Assembly (NCBI RefSeq): GCF_002994745.2
Contig: NC_037090.1
Coordinates: 41,378,001-41,442,000 of the forward strand
Source: Rosa chinensis
Taxonomy: Eukaryota; Streptophyta; Magnoliopsida; Rosales; Rosaceae
DNA length: 64,000 nt
Direction: 5' to 3'
A program made the position numbers and the translations under genes. This document shows, in pieces, positions 12,082 through 24,139 of this stretch. Below the pieces are notes generated by a model. The model did not search any database. It worked only from the letters and a program-made list of their open reading frames with translations, and was not told where the DNA came from. Each line of letters begins with the position of its first letter. Position 1 is the first letter of the stretch.

Positions 12082-13117
12082 TCAAGGGGGGTACTTCTTA
12101 AGTGCGACCACCCTATTGTTTGGGGCAAAGGGACTCTTTGATGTATCATAGAGGCAAGACCAAGAGCTATCAATGCATAATCCAATTGGAGGCCAAAAGT
12201 GTAGCTTCTTAACCTTCCTCTTTTTCATAATTGTTCTTATAGTAGCCAACCTTGCATTCTCCTTCAAAAGTGGTGTACAAATGATGCGTATAGGAACAAT
12301 AGGTTGTAGAAGCTCTTGAGAGTGATGAGAAAAGGTAAGTGCAAAATCGATCACCTTTTTGTAGAAACATTGACCACCTAATGGTGGATTGAGAGGTTAA
12401 AATTACATTGGTCTCAATTTTCTTAATAAGAACATAAGTGCTGAATGTTCTACTCTCCACCTTGGGAAGCTCATGATGGATCTCCTTGGATGTGGGAGGA
12501 TAGAAAATCCACGTCTTTTCAACTTCTTCGTCACAAGGTAGTGAAGGACTCTCTTCCTCCTTGGGAATATCAGCCTCAATAAATAACAGATTATGGTGTA
12601 TAACTTCAAGCTCCGCATCCTCCCTACTAGAAAAGACATCCTCCTTATTGGAATCATGTTCAATTACGGCCTCAATGAATAAGGGATTGTGGTACATGAC
12701 TTCAAAACTCCACATCCTCCCCATTAGGCAAGACATCCTCTTCTTCAGAATCATCTTCAAATATCTCCGCTTCATGGTGAAGTTTAGATTTCCAATATTG
12801 CACCCATTCCTCTGAAGTGTAGCCTCTCACACCACTTGCATTGGAACTTTCATAACCAAGCTCACTTTCTTGTAGATCAACATCATTATCATCATCTTCA
12901 ACTTGAATAAATGACTCTTGCTCAAGATGCTCGATATACACTTCTTTTTTTGAAATAGGCTCCACTTGATCAAAGAAAGACTTTTGCAAATATAAAGTGG
13001 CGGGAGGTTGCTCTTGAAGTAGGCTAGCCTTGAGTTGCTCCATGATTGGATCTACATTCTCACTTATAGCTTTGAATTGAGCAAATAATTCTTCAATGGA
13101 TGAATTTGTAGGCTCAT
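12082..13117 (-). pseudogene. Retrotransposon-borne ORF for an acidic repeat protein, frameshifted
   Basis: On the minus strand a frame runs from the LTR boundary at 13117 to about 12702, then continues in another frame to 12209 and in a third to 12082. The break near 12703 is explained by one extra A relative to a neighbouring repeat copy. The predicted product is rich in Asp and Glu. It holds two tandem units of about 32 residues, each containing a HN-x-LFIEA core. I recognise no enzymatic domain. The downstream GGGAGGCAACCC motif suggests it belongs to the internal region of a non-autonomous or degraded gypsy element. The first 15 residues of the apparent ORF come from the adjacent LTR and are not part of it. 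Confidence 0.5.
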
Positions 13118-13950
13118 TGATAGGAGCAAAAAGTGCGACGATATTAATGAGTATATGCCCCATTTTAGCCTTGTTTCTTCCTTAGTTTTGTGTTTTGAGT
13201 CATTGAGTCGTTTTTCGAGTTTTGTAGAGTGTTTGGGGTGAAATAGGAGGAAAATGAAAAATTCATGAAAAATCTTAGTTGGATCAAGATTCCTCACTGT
13301 CGACGTTTTTGTGGTCTTTACATTTAATTCCCTTTTATTTTCTCTAAAAATTGTGATATTCTCCTCATTGTTGTAGGAAACCTTGCCTGGTGGAACTCTT
13401 GGAAATAACGACGATGGAATCAGAAAATAAAGCATTTAAGATGTTTGACCAAGCAATGAAGAAGGGGAATAGAGGAGAAAGATGTACGTTTTCAGTTGGG
13501 GAATAAAGGAGAAAGACGTTTTCAGCTGGAGAATAAAGGAGAAAGACGTTTCAGTTGGAAATTAAAGGGCCCCATTATGAGAGGAATTAAGGCCATAAAG
13601 GAGACGTTTCAGTTGGAAAATTAAAGGAATTGTGATGCAATCTCATCTGTCCAATGATGAAGGGTATGATCGACAAAAGTCAACCAATGCTCCCCTATAA
13701 ATAGGCAACTTCCAGAATAGAATTGGCATCACTTCCTTGCCTATCACTTCCTGGCCAAAAACTATTTCAAGACTCTGCCCAATTCACTCCTCAAACTTCC
13801 ATCATTACAAGACCGTGACCACCATCCTTCCACCAATCTACAAAGCTCTTAGGCGCTGAGTCAAAGACTCTCTATCACCATAGAAGAGATAAGTTCATCA
13901 CCTTGTCGCTAAGCCGCTGAGGAAAATGCTTCAAAGTGTAACTATGACTC
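13118..13950 (+). mobile_element. 5' part of an LTR, family C
   Basis: The block starts TGATAGGAGC and matches, in order, the LTR at 61284-62951 on the minus strand. It includes the TATA box TATAAATA (13696-13703) and the stretch that begins the transcript. It stops at 13950, where LTR-A begins with its own TGATAGGAGC after ..AACTATGACTC. The rest of LTR-C is not found in the window. It was therefore cut by the insertion, or a later deletion removed the other side. Confidence 0.85.
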
Positions 13951-16637
13951 TGATAGGAGCATAAAATGTGACGTTATAATGTTTAACTACCTATATTTTG
14001 CTAAGTTATTTCCTTTATCTTGATCAATTTAACTTAGTTAGTGTTTTACAGGTTAAATGGAGTCTCAAAGTCCAAAAATGGCTAAGGAAGGCACAAGTGG
14101 CGTAGAAATGGAAAGAAATGAAGAAATGGAAGTTCTCCCAGTTTGACTAGGAAAATGAATCCTAGTTGGAATAGGAATCAGAAGCTGACTTGGATTCAAA
14201 CTCTTAAGTCGCGGAAATTAGAAGTTCTACTTGGACAAGGAAACCTAATTCTACTCAAATAAGGAATACTAGTATGACAAAGAGTCCCTATTGGATAAGG
14301 ATTACTCAAGAAGGTTCCGGAAGAGTGTGGAAGAATCGCAGAAAAGAAGTTTGTATTCAACTAGGAAACCTACTTGCATAAGGAGTTCTACTCATATTAG
14401 GAGAGTCTTGGAAAGTTCATGAAGCATCTAGAAGTCTCAAGAAGATCATATGCCGTGCACATGGAAGATGAAGTCTCAAAGAAATCGGATTTCAAAGCAA
14501 TATGGAGTTTAGATTTCTAGTTGAGTTTGGATTGGAATTGCCGTGAGATTCTTGAAGGTTATAGGGAGTTCTTGACGTTTCATTCTCCAATAAGGCATGG
14601 AAGACATGTGAGAGGCATGTGATATGAAAGAAAACCAAATTGGACTTAAGTTGTGCTTTAAAAGTCAAATCCATTATAGATTCGGAAAATTGCCTGTGCA
14701 GATCAGTTAATTTCAACGGAGTGTCAAAACTAGCTCAGAGCTCAGAAAATTATGATCTTTATCGAAAGCTACAGATTTCTAGTTTCCATAACGTTTTACA
14801 TCTCGTCAATATTTATTTTCTAGAGGAAGTTATGACCGTTTTAGTAGACTGAGGTCAAGTCTGCCGGAAATCTGTTTTGTGTCAAAGAAGTCCTAGATCA
14901 ACACAAACTAAGAGAAGTCAAGTAGAAATGAATTGGGAGTGCTTTGAGACGTTCCCCTATATATACCTAGTGTATTTGATGTCTCAAGGTTAACACTTTT
15001 CTCCACAAATTCGATTCTCACTTGTTTGCTCTCTAGTTTTCAGGTTTTCACAATCTTCAAGGAGTAAAGCCGTGCCATCACCCTCCACCACCGTGGTCTT
15101 CACTTGTTGCCGTGCTAAGGAGCTGCTTTGGACCTTGGGACGTAACTAAGGGTTGTTCATATTTTTTATCATACATATAATTCACGGTTTTGTGTAATTG
15201 TTGAATGGATTTTCTGCTTTGGATTTTCTATGTGTAAACCGAATCTTTTGAGTATGCAAATCTATTTTCAAGTATAATTTTGATGTTCTATTCAATGATT
15301 GATGTGTTTATGTGTCCTTTGTCTTGATCAATTGCCGAATATATGGATTGTTGATCTGATTTTGTGCTTCATTACATGGAACATTCTTGTGGTTGCAAAC
15401 ATAGGAAGACTTGCACGTAATTTGCTAGTAATTAGGTTTATGCTTTGTAACCCTAATTTGAATAAGTAGTAAAGGCTTGCTTTGAGACAAATCAGATTAT
15501 GCATGTGATGATAAGTTTGACTTGCTTTGAGTGCTTGGATTTGCATGTCTATTGATTCTTTCTTGAACTTAATGATTTGAAAACGGGATTTTCATCGCAG
15601 TTACTTTGAGTGTGTGATATCGAACTTTTCAAAATAAAATTGATTTGGTGCTTTGCTATTTCGATTTGACTTAAGAAAGAAAGTTAAAAGAGACAATGGT
15701 TGCTTTGATCTTTGTGTCTTGGTTGATAGCTTTCCATGGTAATTAAAAGAAAGATTAAGGGATGCATGAAACGTTGATCTTGAATGGTTCTTGATAAGTT
15801 GTTCTTTGAAAATTCTTCTTTTCCCACCTTTGTAAATAAAACGATTTTTTTTATTTTTATTTGTTTTCGTAAATTTCATATTTCAATCTCTAAAAACCCC
15901 CTTTGTTATGTTCTTGATGTTTTGTATATTTGTAAATAAATAAAATTAATTTTAGGATTTTTAGATAGCATGTTCACATAAATAATAAGGTATATAATCT
16001 GAAAATAATTAATTAAATTTGTGAATAGTGATTCCAAAATAGTAATATGTGTTAGTGTATTATAGGAATTAATTTTGGTGTTTGTTATAAGTTTGTTAGG
16101 TTTTCCTTGTTTTAAGGGATGTCTTCCTTAATTTTAGGGATTGGTTCCTTGTTTTTAAGAAAAGTAGTTAGAGTTAGTTTTGACTTAGGATTCCTTGTTT
16201 GACTTGGTCTATAATTAAGTAATCCTAATTAGTGTATAACTAGTAATCCTTGTTGTATATGGATTTCTAATATAACTATGACTTGAAAAATGTGTATAAA
16301 TAGGATTAGGATTTCCATAACCTTTTCTAACTTAAATTCTTTGTTTGTTTCGAATTGTGTGAGTATATATATGTTTGTTTTCATTCTTTGTTCTATAATT
16401 TCGTGTTAAATGTATGTCTCTCTCTCTAGTTCTTTGTTTTTTTGAGATTTTATGCATGTTGTATATATAAACTTTGTGTTCTTGTAAAATTTCGTGTGAA
16501 TGTATATTATTAACTATTTAATTTCGTTTGTTACATGTTAGCACCCTCAATCCCCGGTTTTGAACGATACCCTATTTGCTCTATACTAACGATGATATTT
16601 TTCAGGGTTTAAATTGGCAATTTCATTTTTCGTATCA
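13951..16637 (+). mobile_element. 5' LTR, family A
   Basis: The LTR runs from TGATAGGAGC to CGTATCA and is 2687 bp long. TATA-like tatatata is at 14958-14965. It matches the solo LTR at 625-3030 but is about 280 bp longer in its 3' part. The U5 end holds CAATCCCCGG (16548-16557). A tRNA-Asp primer site follows after a short spacer. Confidence 0.9.
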
Positions 16638-16642
16638 ATTTT

Positions 16643-16660
16643 TGGTGCCGTTGCCGAGGA
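16643..16660 (+). other. Primer-binding site, tRNA-Asp type
   Basis: The sequence TGGTGCCGTTGCCGAGGA is complementary to the 3' end of plant tRNA-Asp with two differences. The copies at 26331 and 33384 match fully. It lies five bases after the LTR end, as expected for minus-strand DNA priming. Confidence 0.88.
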
Positions 16661-17639
16661 TTGAAAAGTCTTCATGTGATGAAAACGCCACTAAGGTATG
16701 ATTTTGGTAAGAGATTATGAACTATTATGGAATAGGTGAAGTCTCGTTTGTTGATATTAGCCTTAACCCCTTATTGGCACCTGATTCAGGTCTCTTAAGG
16801 TTGTGGGCGGCTTTTATTAACACTTGAAAAATGTCTTGCACTTAGGCCTTTTCTTATCTAAGTAAGTATAGCCTATGTGAGATGGTGACTAGGAAGGGGA
16901 CAACGTCCATGATGGGTTTTGAATCCAGAAGTGCAATCAAACGAGCCTAAACCACTATGTGGGAGTAGCTTGTGCCAAAATGGTTTCTACCTCTCGTGTT
17001 CGTCCTCCCCCGCACTGGCCATTTCAGTAAGGTTGCCCAAAGGATTTGAGAAGAAATATGTGTGGAGACAAGGACTTGGGCCGCACGTCCAAAACAATAG
17101 TTCATGATGTCTTGTTGAAGTCATATACTTAGACAATTTTCGAAAGAATTGGTTTTGGTAAGAATAATGTAGGTCATAACGGAATAGGTGAGAGTTCTTT
17201 TATTAATACTTGTCAAGCAACTCCCTTTATCTCTGCGGCGCACCTTAGTAACACAGGATGATGTCTAGGTTGATTGGATACGAGAAGTGCTTACAAGAGG
17301 GCCAAAACCACTATGTGGAAGTAGCCCTGCCAAAAATCGTTCCTCTACTACCTAGCTCTGTGCCAAAAGAGTTACCAAAAGATTGGGGGGGGGGGGGGGG
17401 GGGGGAACTTGTATTAACATTAGAATCTCTGGGCCGCAAGTCCAAACCTTGACTTGCAAAACTCTTATTAAAATTGGTTCAGTCGAAAATTGTAGAAGAT
17501 TGTAACTAACCACTATCAAATATTTTGTTGGCCTTGTGTATACTTGTTAATATATGACGTTTTTAATGTGTGTACCTTGGTCCACGTCTTTTTTATACCT
17601 TACTAACTTTATTCTTTTTATTTTACTACAGATCAATGA
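16661..17639 (+). other. Untranslated leader of internal domain 1, with a 21-G run
   Basis: No coding sequence is seen. The leader carries two related conserved blocks, one around 16890-17050 and one around 17255-17385, also found in the leaders of internals 2 and 3. A run of 21 G at 17385-17405 replaces a mixed purine stretch present in the other leaders. Confidence 0.75.
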
Positions 17640-20568
17640 ATGTTCGGATCATCTGAACCACCCAAGTACACCAAGACACCCCTCCACGTCATCCAAGCAC
17701 GAATTGAGAAGCTAAAGCAGAACTCGGATATCTTTGACGTCCAAGTTACTACTCCACTTCAATTTCGTGAGCTTCAAATAGATAGTGAAAGGAATAGAGT
17801 AGAGGGAGGATCAGTAGCTTCAAACATTTCATCTGATCAATCACCACCACATACTCCACATTCACCACACTTGGAACCACCCAACATCCCTTTTCCTTTG
17901 CTTTTACCACCACCACCAATGGCTCTCACCATAAGGCAACTCTCTACATCCAGGTGGCGTCCCCACTTGTATCACCTACCCTGCTGCAGTTGAGGGATCA
18001 ACAGCTGATTTCGAGTTGAAATCTGGATTGCTTCATCGTCTTCCTATCTTCCATGGACTCTCTATGGAAGATCCCAACCAACACTTAATGGAGTTTAAGT
18101 TCATTTGCACAAGCATGAAGCCACAAGGAGCTGATGAGAAAATCTTGAAGTTAAAGGCCTTCCCTTTTTCGTTGGCTGAGAAGGCTAAGCAGTGGCTTTA
18201 TGAGTTACCAAGTGGACACATTACATCTTGGGAGGACATGATGAAGGCGTTTCTTGAGAAGTATTTCCCTACATCTCGCATCATCATGTTAAGGAAGAAG
18301 ATAATTGGCATTCAAGAAGGCCAAGATGAGTCTTACGCAGAGTACTATGAAAGGTTCAAGTCTCTCATCACTCAATGTCCTCAACATGGTATGAAGGATG
18401 AGACCTTGCTCACTTGTTTCTCTGATGGTCTCACGAACTTGGAAAGAGATATGCTTGATGCTGCTTCTAGAGGTTCTTTTGTGGATAAGCAACCTCCTGC
18501 TAGCATGTTGTTGATTCAAAATAGGGCCTTGAATCAACAACAATATGGGAGCTCTAGGCCAAAGCCCACACGTGAAAAGGTCCATGAGGTAAGTACTTTC
18601 GCTCAATTGGAGGATAAAATTAACAAACTTACTTCTCTTGTGTCGCAGGGAATATATGGACAAGTCATGGCATGTGGTGTGTGTTCTATGCAAGGGCATG
18701 TCTTAAATCAATGCCCTCAACTCATGGAAGGCGCCAACTTTGAAGGTGTTAACGCCTTAGGCTTCCAACAAGGGTACCAACGTCCTAGGAATGATCCTTA
18801 CTCAAACACCTACAACCCTGGATGGAGGGACGACCCTAATTTTCGTCGAAAGGACAATGAGAATGTTCAAAGTGCACCTCAGGGCTTCCAACAACGTCCT
18901 CAAGGCTTTTATCAAAAGCCTCAAGTTCCTAACCCTACTCCTTTTAATTCAAATTTTAATTCAAATGCTTCTTCTTCTTCTAATGATGAGTTGATCAAGG
19001 CACTAACTAAATCTACTCAAGCTTTGATTGTAGGTCAAACTACTCATGGGAACCAAATCAACGCCATATCCACAGATGTAGCAGAGATGAAGAAGCAAAT
19101 GAGCCAAGTTGTGGAATTTATGGGTAAGTTTCATGAACAAGACAAGCTTCCAAGTGGCACCATCCCTAATCATCACTTTGAGCAAGCAAAGGTCGTCACT
19201 ACAAGGAGTGGTAAGACCCTTGTAGACCCTCTAAAGCCTCCTAAGAAGGTTCCAAAGTCAATATTAGAGGAGGAGGAGGACCCTGCAACATCTAAGGCTC
19301 AAGTGACGTCACCACCTTCCAATGCTAAACCGAATCCTCAAGGTAATGCTTCTAACTCTTTCAATTCGATCTTGGCTAATCCATCTTCTTCTCCCTTGCC
19401 TTCCCCAAGAAGATATGCTAGATCTAAGAAGGATGAGGCCGAAAAGGCTATCTTGGAAACCTTTAAGAAAGTGCAAATCAACATCCCTCTCCTTGAGGCC
19501 ATAAAGCAAATTCCTAAGTACGCCAAATTCTTGAAGGAGCTTTGCACCACAAGGAGACAAAACCATGAGCAAGAAGTGGTGAAGGTAAGTGAGAATGTCT
19601 CAGTTGTGCTTCAACGTAGAATGCCTGAAAAGTATAAGGATCCAGGGAGTTTTTCTATCCCTTGTGTTATTGGAACAAGTAGATTCGAAAATGCCATGCT
19701 AGACTTAGGTTCCTCTATAAATGTCATGCCTTATTCTGTTTATGAAACTCTAAGTCTAGGTGAGCTTAAACATGATAATGTTATCATTCAGTTGGCAGAT
19801 CGATCTAATGCATACCCTAAGGAGTTAGTTGAGGATGTACTTGTGCAGGTTGGTGAGCTAATCTTCCTAGCAGATTTCTATGTCTTAGAGATGGAGGAAT
19901 CCTCAAAAAGTGGAACTCCATTGTTGCTAGGCCGCCCCTTCATGAGGACGGCTAGAACTAAAATTGATGTTTATTCTGGCTCATTAACGATGGAGTTTAA
20001 TGGTGAAGTTGTTGGCTTCAACATTTTTGAAGCTATGAGGTATCCTTTAGTTGATTTTCAATCATGTTTTTTTATTGATATACTTGATGGTCTTGCGCAG
20101 AAATTCATGGAAATTATGGAGAAGGATGCCATGGCTTCAACCATTGGAAGTGGTGTTGGTTTCTTGGAAGATAGCGCAACCATACCTAAGGAAGAGCTCA
20201 CGGATTTTTATGGGGCCATCCACCTAGAAAACGTTGCTTTTATTGAAGCAACACCACGTAATGTCTCTTCTTTGTCAATTTCAGTTTCTACTAATAAACC
20301 TCTACCTTCAGTGATTCAGGCACCTACTTTAGAACTGAAGCAATTACTGGATCACTTGAAGTATGCTTATTTGGGGGACAAGGAGATGTTACCTGTTATT
20401 ATTTCATCATCTTTGAGGTTAGCTCAAGAGGACAAGCTTGTTGAGATGCTTAAGAGGCACAAGACTGCAATTGGTTGGACTTTAGCGGATATCAAGGGAA
20501 TAAGCCCTACCACTTGTGTCCAAAGAATTTTGCTTGAGGAGCGAGCCAAGCCAACTAGGGAGGCTTAA
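17640..20568 (+). pseudogene. Athila gag-protease, internal domain 1
   Basis: The start at 17640 matches the gag start of the sister elements. The frame shifts near 17950, then runs open from 18016 to 20568. Landmarks: the retrotransposon gag domain (..WLYELPSGHITSW.. and ..FLEKYFPTSR.., about 18190-18490); a CCHC knuckle (CGVCSMQGHVLNQC, about 18671-18712); a low-complexity linker; and an aspartic protease core (MLDLGSSINVMPYS, about 19696-19737). The ORF ends in a TAA at 20566-20568 where the sisters have a Gln codon. The downstream pol is in the same frame, so this is one nonsense change. The product of an intact relative forms the capsid and processes it. Confidence 0.9.
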
Positions 20569-23229
20569 AGACATTTGAGTCCACCTATGATGGAAGTTGT
20601 TAAGAAAGAGGTCATCAAACTTCTTGATTGTGGCGTCATCTACCCTATCTCAGACTCCAAATGGGTTTCACCAGTTCAAGTTGTGCCAAAGAAGTCTAGG
20701 ATAACTGTTGTGAAGAATGCAGAGAATGAGTTGGTACCTCAAAGGACTGTGACTGGACATCGAGTTTGCATAGACTATAGGAAGCTCAACGCAACTACTA
20801 GGAAGGATCACTTCCCTTTGCCATTCATTGATCATATGCTTGAGAGGTTAGCTGGTCATGAGTTCTATTGCTTCTTGGATGGATATTCTGGTTACAATCA
20901 AATTGCCATTGCTCATGAGGATCAAGAGAAAACAACCTTCACTTGTCCTTTTAGAACGTTTGCCTACATAAGAATGCCATTTGGACTATCTAACGCCCCA
21001 GGTACGTTTCAAAGATGCATGGTAAGTATTTTTTCTGATTTTATTGAGAAAACTATTGAAGTTTTTATGGATGACTTTTCTGTCTTTGGTAAAGATTTCA
21101 AAAATTGCTTAAGTAACTTAGAATTGATACTTGAACGTTGTGAAGAGACTAACCTTGTGCTTAATTGGGAAAAATGTCACTTTATGGTTAAACAAGGGAT
21201 AGTTTTAGGGCATATTATCTCTAAATGTGGAATTGAAGTAGATAAAGCTAAAGTAGATCTTGTTAGATACTTACCATACCCTACAAGTGTGAGGGAGGTC
21301 CGTTCTTTTCTTGGACATGCAGGTTTCCACAGGCGCTTTAACAAGGACTTTTCAAAAATTTCTAGGCCCCTATGTCGTCTACCTCAAAAGGAGGTGGCAT
21401 TCGAGTTTGATGAGGATTGCAGGAAGGCATTCAACACCTTGAAGGAGCTTCTAACATCTGCACCAATCATGCTTCTACCAGATTGTCCTCTTCCCTTTGA
21501 GATTATGTGTGACGCTTCAGATTATGCCATTGGGGCCGTGCTAGGCCAAAGGAAGGACAAGAAGCCCTATGCCATCTACTATGCTTCAAGGACCCTTAAT
21601 GATGCTCAACTCAATTACTCTACAACTGAAAAAGAACTTTTAGCTGTTGTTTTTGCCTTAGAAAAATTTCGACCTTATTTGTTGGGTACTAAAGTTATTA
21701 TTTATTCTGATCATGCAGCTTTAAGGTACCTGATGTCAAAGAAGGAGGCAAAACCTAGGCTAATTCGTTGGATACTCTTGCTTCAAGAGTTTGATGTGGA
21801 GATCAAGGACAAGAAGGGCTCAGATAACCTTGTGGCAGATCACATGAGTCGACTAGTGAATGAGGAGGACGCCATACCTTTGGTGGAGATGTTTCCGGAT
21901 GAACAACTCTTCGGAATCCAGGTAAGTGAGCCTTGGTATGCAGATATTGTTAATTATTTGGTGTCTAAAACGTTCCCTAGTAATATGCTAAGTGCTCAAC
22001 GTGATAAACTTAAGAATAAGGCTAGACAATATGTTTGGGATGATCCTTACTTGTGGAAATATTGTTATGATCAAGTAATAAGGAGATGTGTGCCTAATAA
22101 TGAACAAAAGGCTATACTTGAGTTTTGTCATTCTAAACAATGTGGTGGTCACTTTGGCTCTGATAGAACTGCTAAGAAGGTGTTGGAATCTGGTTTTTAT
22201 TGGCCTACTTTATTCAAAGATGCATATGAGTTATGTATGACATGTGATAAATGCCAAAGAACTGGAAATTTAGGACCTAAGGATCAAATACCTTTGAATT
22301 TTGTACTAGTTGTCGAAATTTTTGATGTTTGGGGTATAGATTTTATGGGTCCTTTTCCTTCATCTAATGGTTTTCTCTATATTCTCTTGGCTGTTGATTA
22401 TGTTTCTAAGTTGGTGGAAGCGAAAGCCACCAGGACTAATGATTCTAAGGGTGTTGCAAAGTTTATAAAGTCTAACATTTTTAGTAGGTTTGGCATGCCT
22501 AGAGCAATCATTAATGATGGAGGTTCCCACTTTTGCAATAAGAGCATTGAAGCTCTGCTTAGGAAGTACAATGTGAATCATAGGGTCTCAATGCCCTATC
22601 ACCCTCAAACAAGTGGACAAACTGAAGTTTCAAATAGGGAGATCAAGAGGATACTTGAGAAAACCGTGGGGCCATCAAGGAAACATTGGAGTCAACGTTT
22701 GGATGATGCATTGTGGGCGTATAGGACAGCTTACAAAACGCCAATTGGGATGTCACCATTTCGTTTGGTGTATGGGAAACCGTGCCATTTACCTGTGGAG
22801 TTGGAGCATAGAGCTTGGTGGGCAGTTAAGACGTTCAACATGGACTTGGATGAGGCTGAACTTCATAGGAAGTTGCAACTCAATGAGCTTGAGGAAATTC
22901 GGAATGATGCCTATGATAGTGCACGGATTTACAAGGAAAAGACAAAGGCTTTTCATGATAACATGACTCGTGGAAAGACCTTTGTAGTTGGTTAAAAAGT
23001 TCTTTTACATTCTAGATTACGACTTTTTCCTGGTAAGTTGCGTTCTAGATGGGTTGGACCTTTTATTGTTACTAATGTTTTTCCTCATGGTGCTATACAG
23101 ATAAAGAGTCAAATAACTGGAGCTGAGTTTAAGGTGAATGGCCATCGTCTTAAGCCTTATTATGAGGCGTTTGTGGAGCACATCGTGGAGGATGTACCCC
23201 TCCAAAAGCCACCACAACCAGAGGAATAA
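20569..23229 (+). pseudogene. Athila pol: RT, RNase H, integrase, internal domain 1
   Basis: This continues the gag frame. RT spans about 20620-21400, with [14 protein letters not shown] and the catalytic FMDDFSVFG. RNase H spans about 21490-21870, with [21 protein letters not shown] and SDHAAL. The integrase has its H-H-C-C finger near 22120-22255, then core motifs [17 protein letters not shown] and a Glu in TEVSNREIK. The C-terminal segment ends KPYYEAF..PEE at 23229. One nonsense codon, TAA at 22993-22995, interrupts the integrase tail where the sister has Gln. The domains are otherwise open, which makes this the best-preserved internal domain here. It cannot make a full polyprotein. Confidence 0.92.
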
Positions 23230-24139
23230 ATGAAGGTGCCAGTCTAGGCTGACAGACTTTAAACATTAAGCGCTGCATGGGAGGCAACCCATTCCATCCG
23301 TAGCTGTGGAAGAGCCATCAACGCAGATTTGCTCTCTTGAACTCTCTCCTTCCCTTTTATTTCGTATACTTTGTCTTTGTTTTAGGATTTCTTGCGTTAT
23401 CTCTTATGCCATGCTTGATTGATGCTTTGTATGCTTTATACGTATTGATACATTGAGGACAATGCATGATTTAAGTGTGGGGGAGGGTATAACGTTTCAC
23501 TTTGTTTTTAGGAGCTAGTTTTGTGGTTATAAAAAGAAAACAAAATAAAAAATCAGAAAATACAGAAAAATAAAAAAGGTTGCGTTAACTTTTTTTAGGT
23601 TTTGTGTTTCACATTTCGGTTTTTGTTTTTCTATGATCTTTGTTTTGTTTGTTTGTTTGTTTATTGTAAGAGTCAAAATGAATTTTGGGTAAATAACTTT
23701 TCATCGTAGACGCATCCAATGGGATGTGATGTCTAAGGTCTAGTTTGGATATGAGAAGTGCTAACAAAGGGTCTCATCTCCTGTCAATCTAGTGAGCTGA
23801 GCTCCGCCAAAATCATTCCTCTCTTCACCTGGTCATGTTCTAAAGGAGTTGCCGAAAGGAGAAGAGAAATATCCCTAAGTCCAAAATGTTTTTGTCATCT
23901 TTGTTGCATCATTTATGTTTGTTTTTGTTTTGTTTTGTGATCGAGTCTTAGGATGCCCTTTTAACTGTCTAGGATGAGCTTATATCTCTGAAATTATGGC
24001 TAAAAGGGGATCACAAGATTGGGATAATGTTTGATGATATTCTTTGGTTAATTATGATGTATGAAAAAACATATGAATGTGTAGCATATATGGTGCACGC
24101 GTAGCCTTGGTACAGAATATGAACATGTGGAAGATAAGT
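23230..24139 (+). other. 3' non-coding region of internal domain 1
   Basis: The GGGAGGCAACCC motif is near 23280. A polypurine-tract-like AAGTGTGGGGGAGGG is at about 23478. A copy of the leader block with a GAGAAGTGC core is at about 23750. Compared with internal 3, about 1.4 kb is missing before the LTR, including the terminal polypurine tract. The join is ..GTGGAAGATAAG|TTGATAGG, and the same join precedes the LTR at 31465. Confidence 0.7.

Noticed and set aside
12702..13163. ORF start at 13163 for the acidic protein
   Set aside because: The first 15 codons lie inside LTR-C, which starts at 13118, so the apparent Met is a chance fusion.
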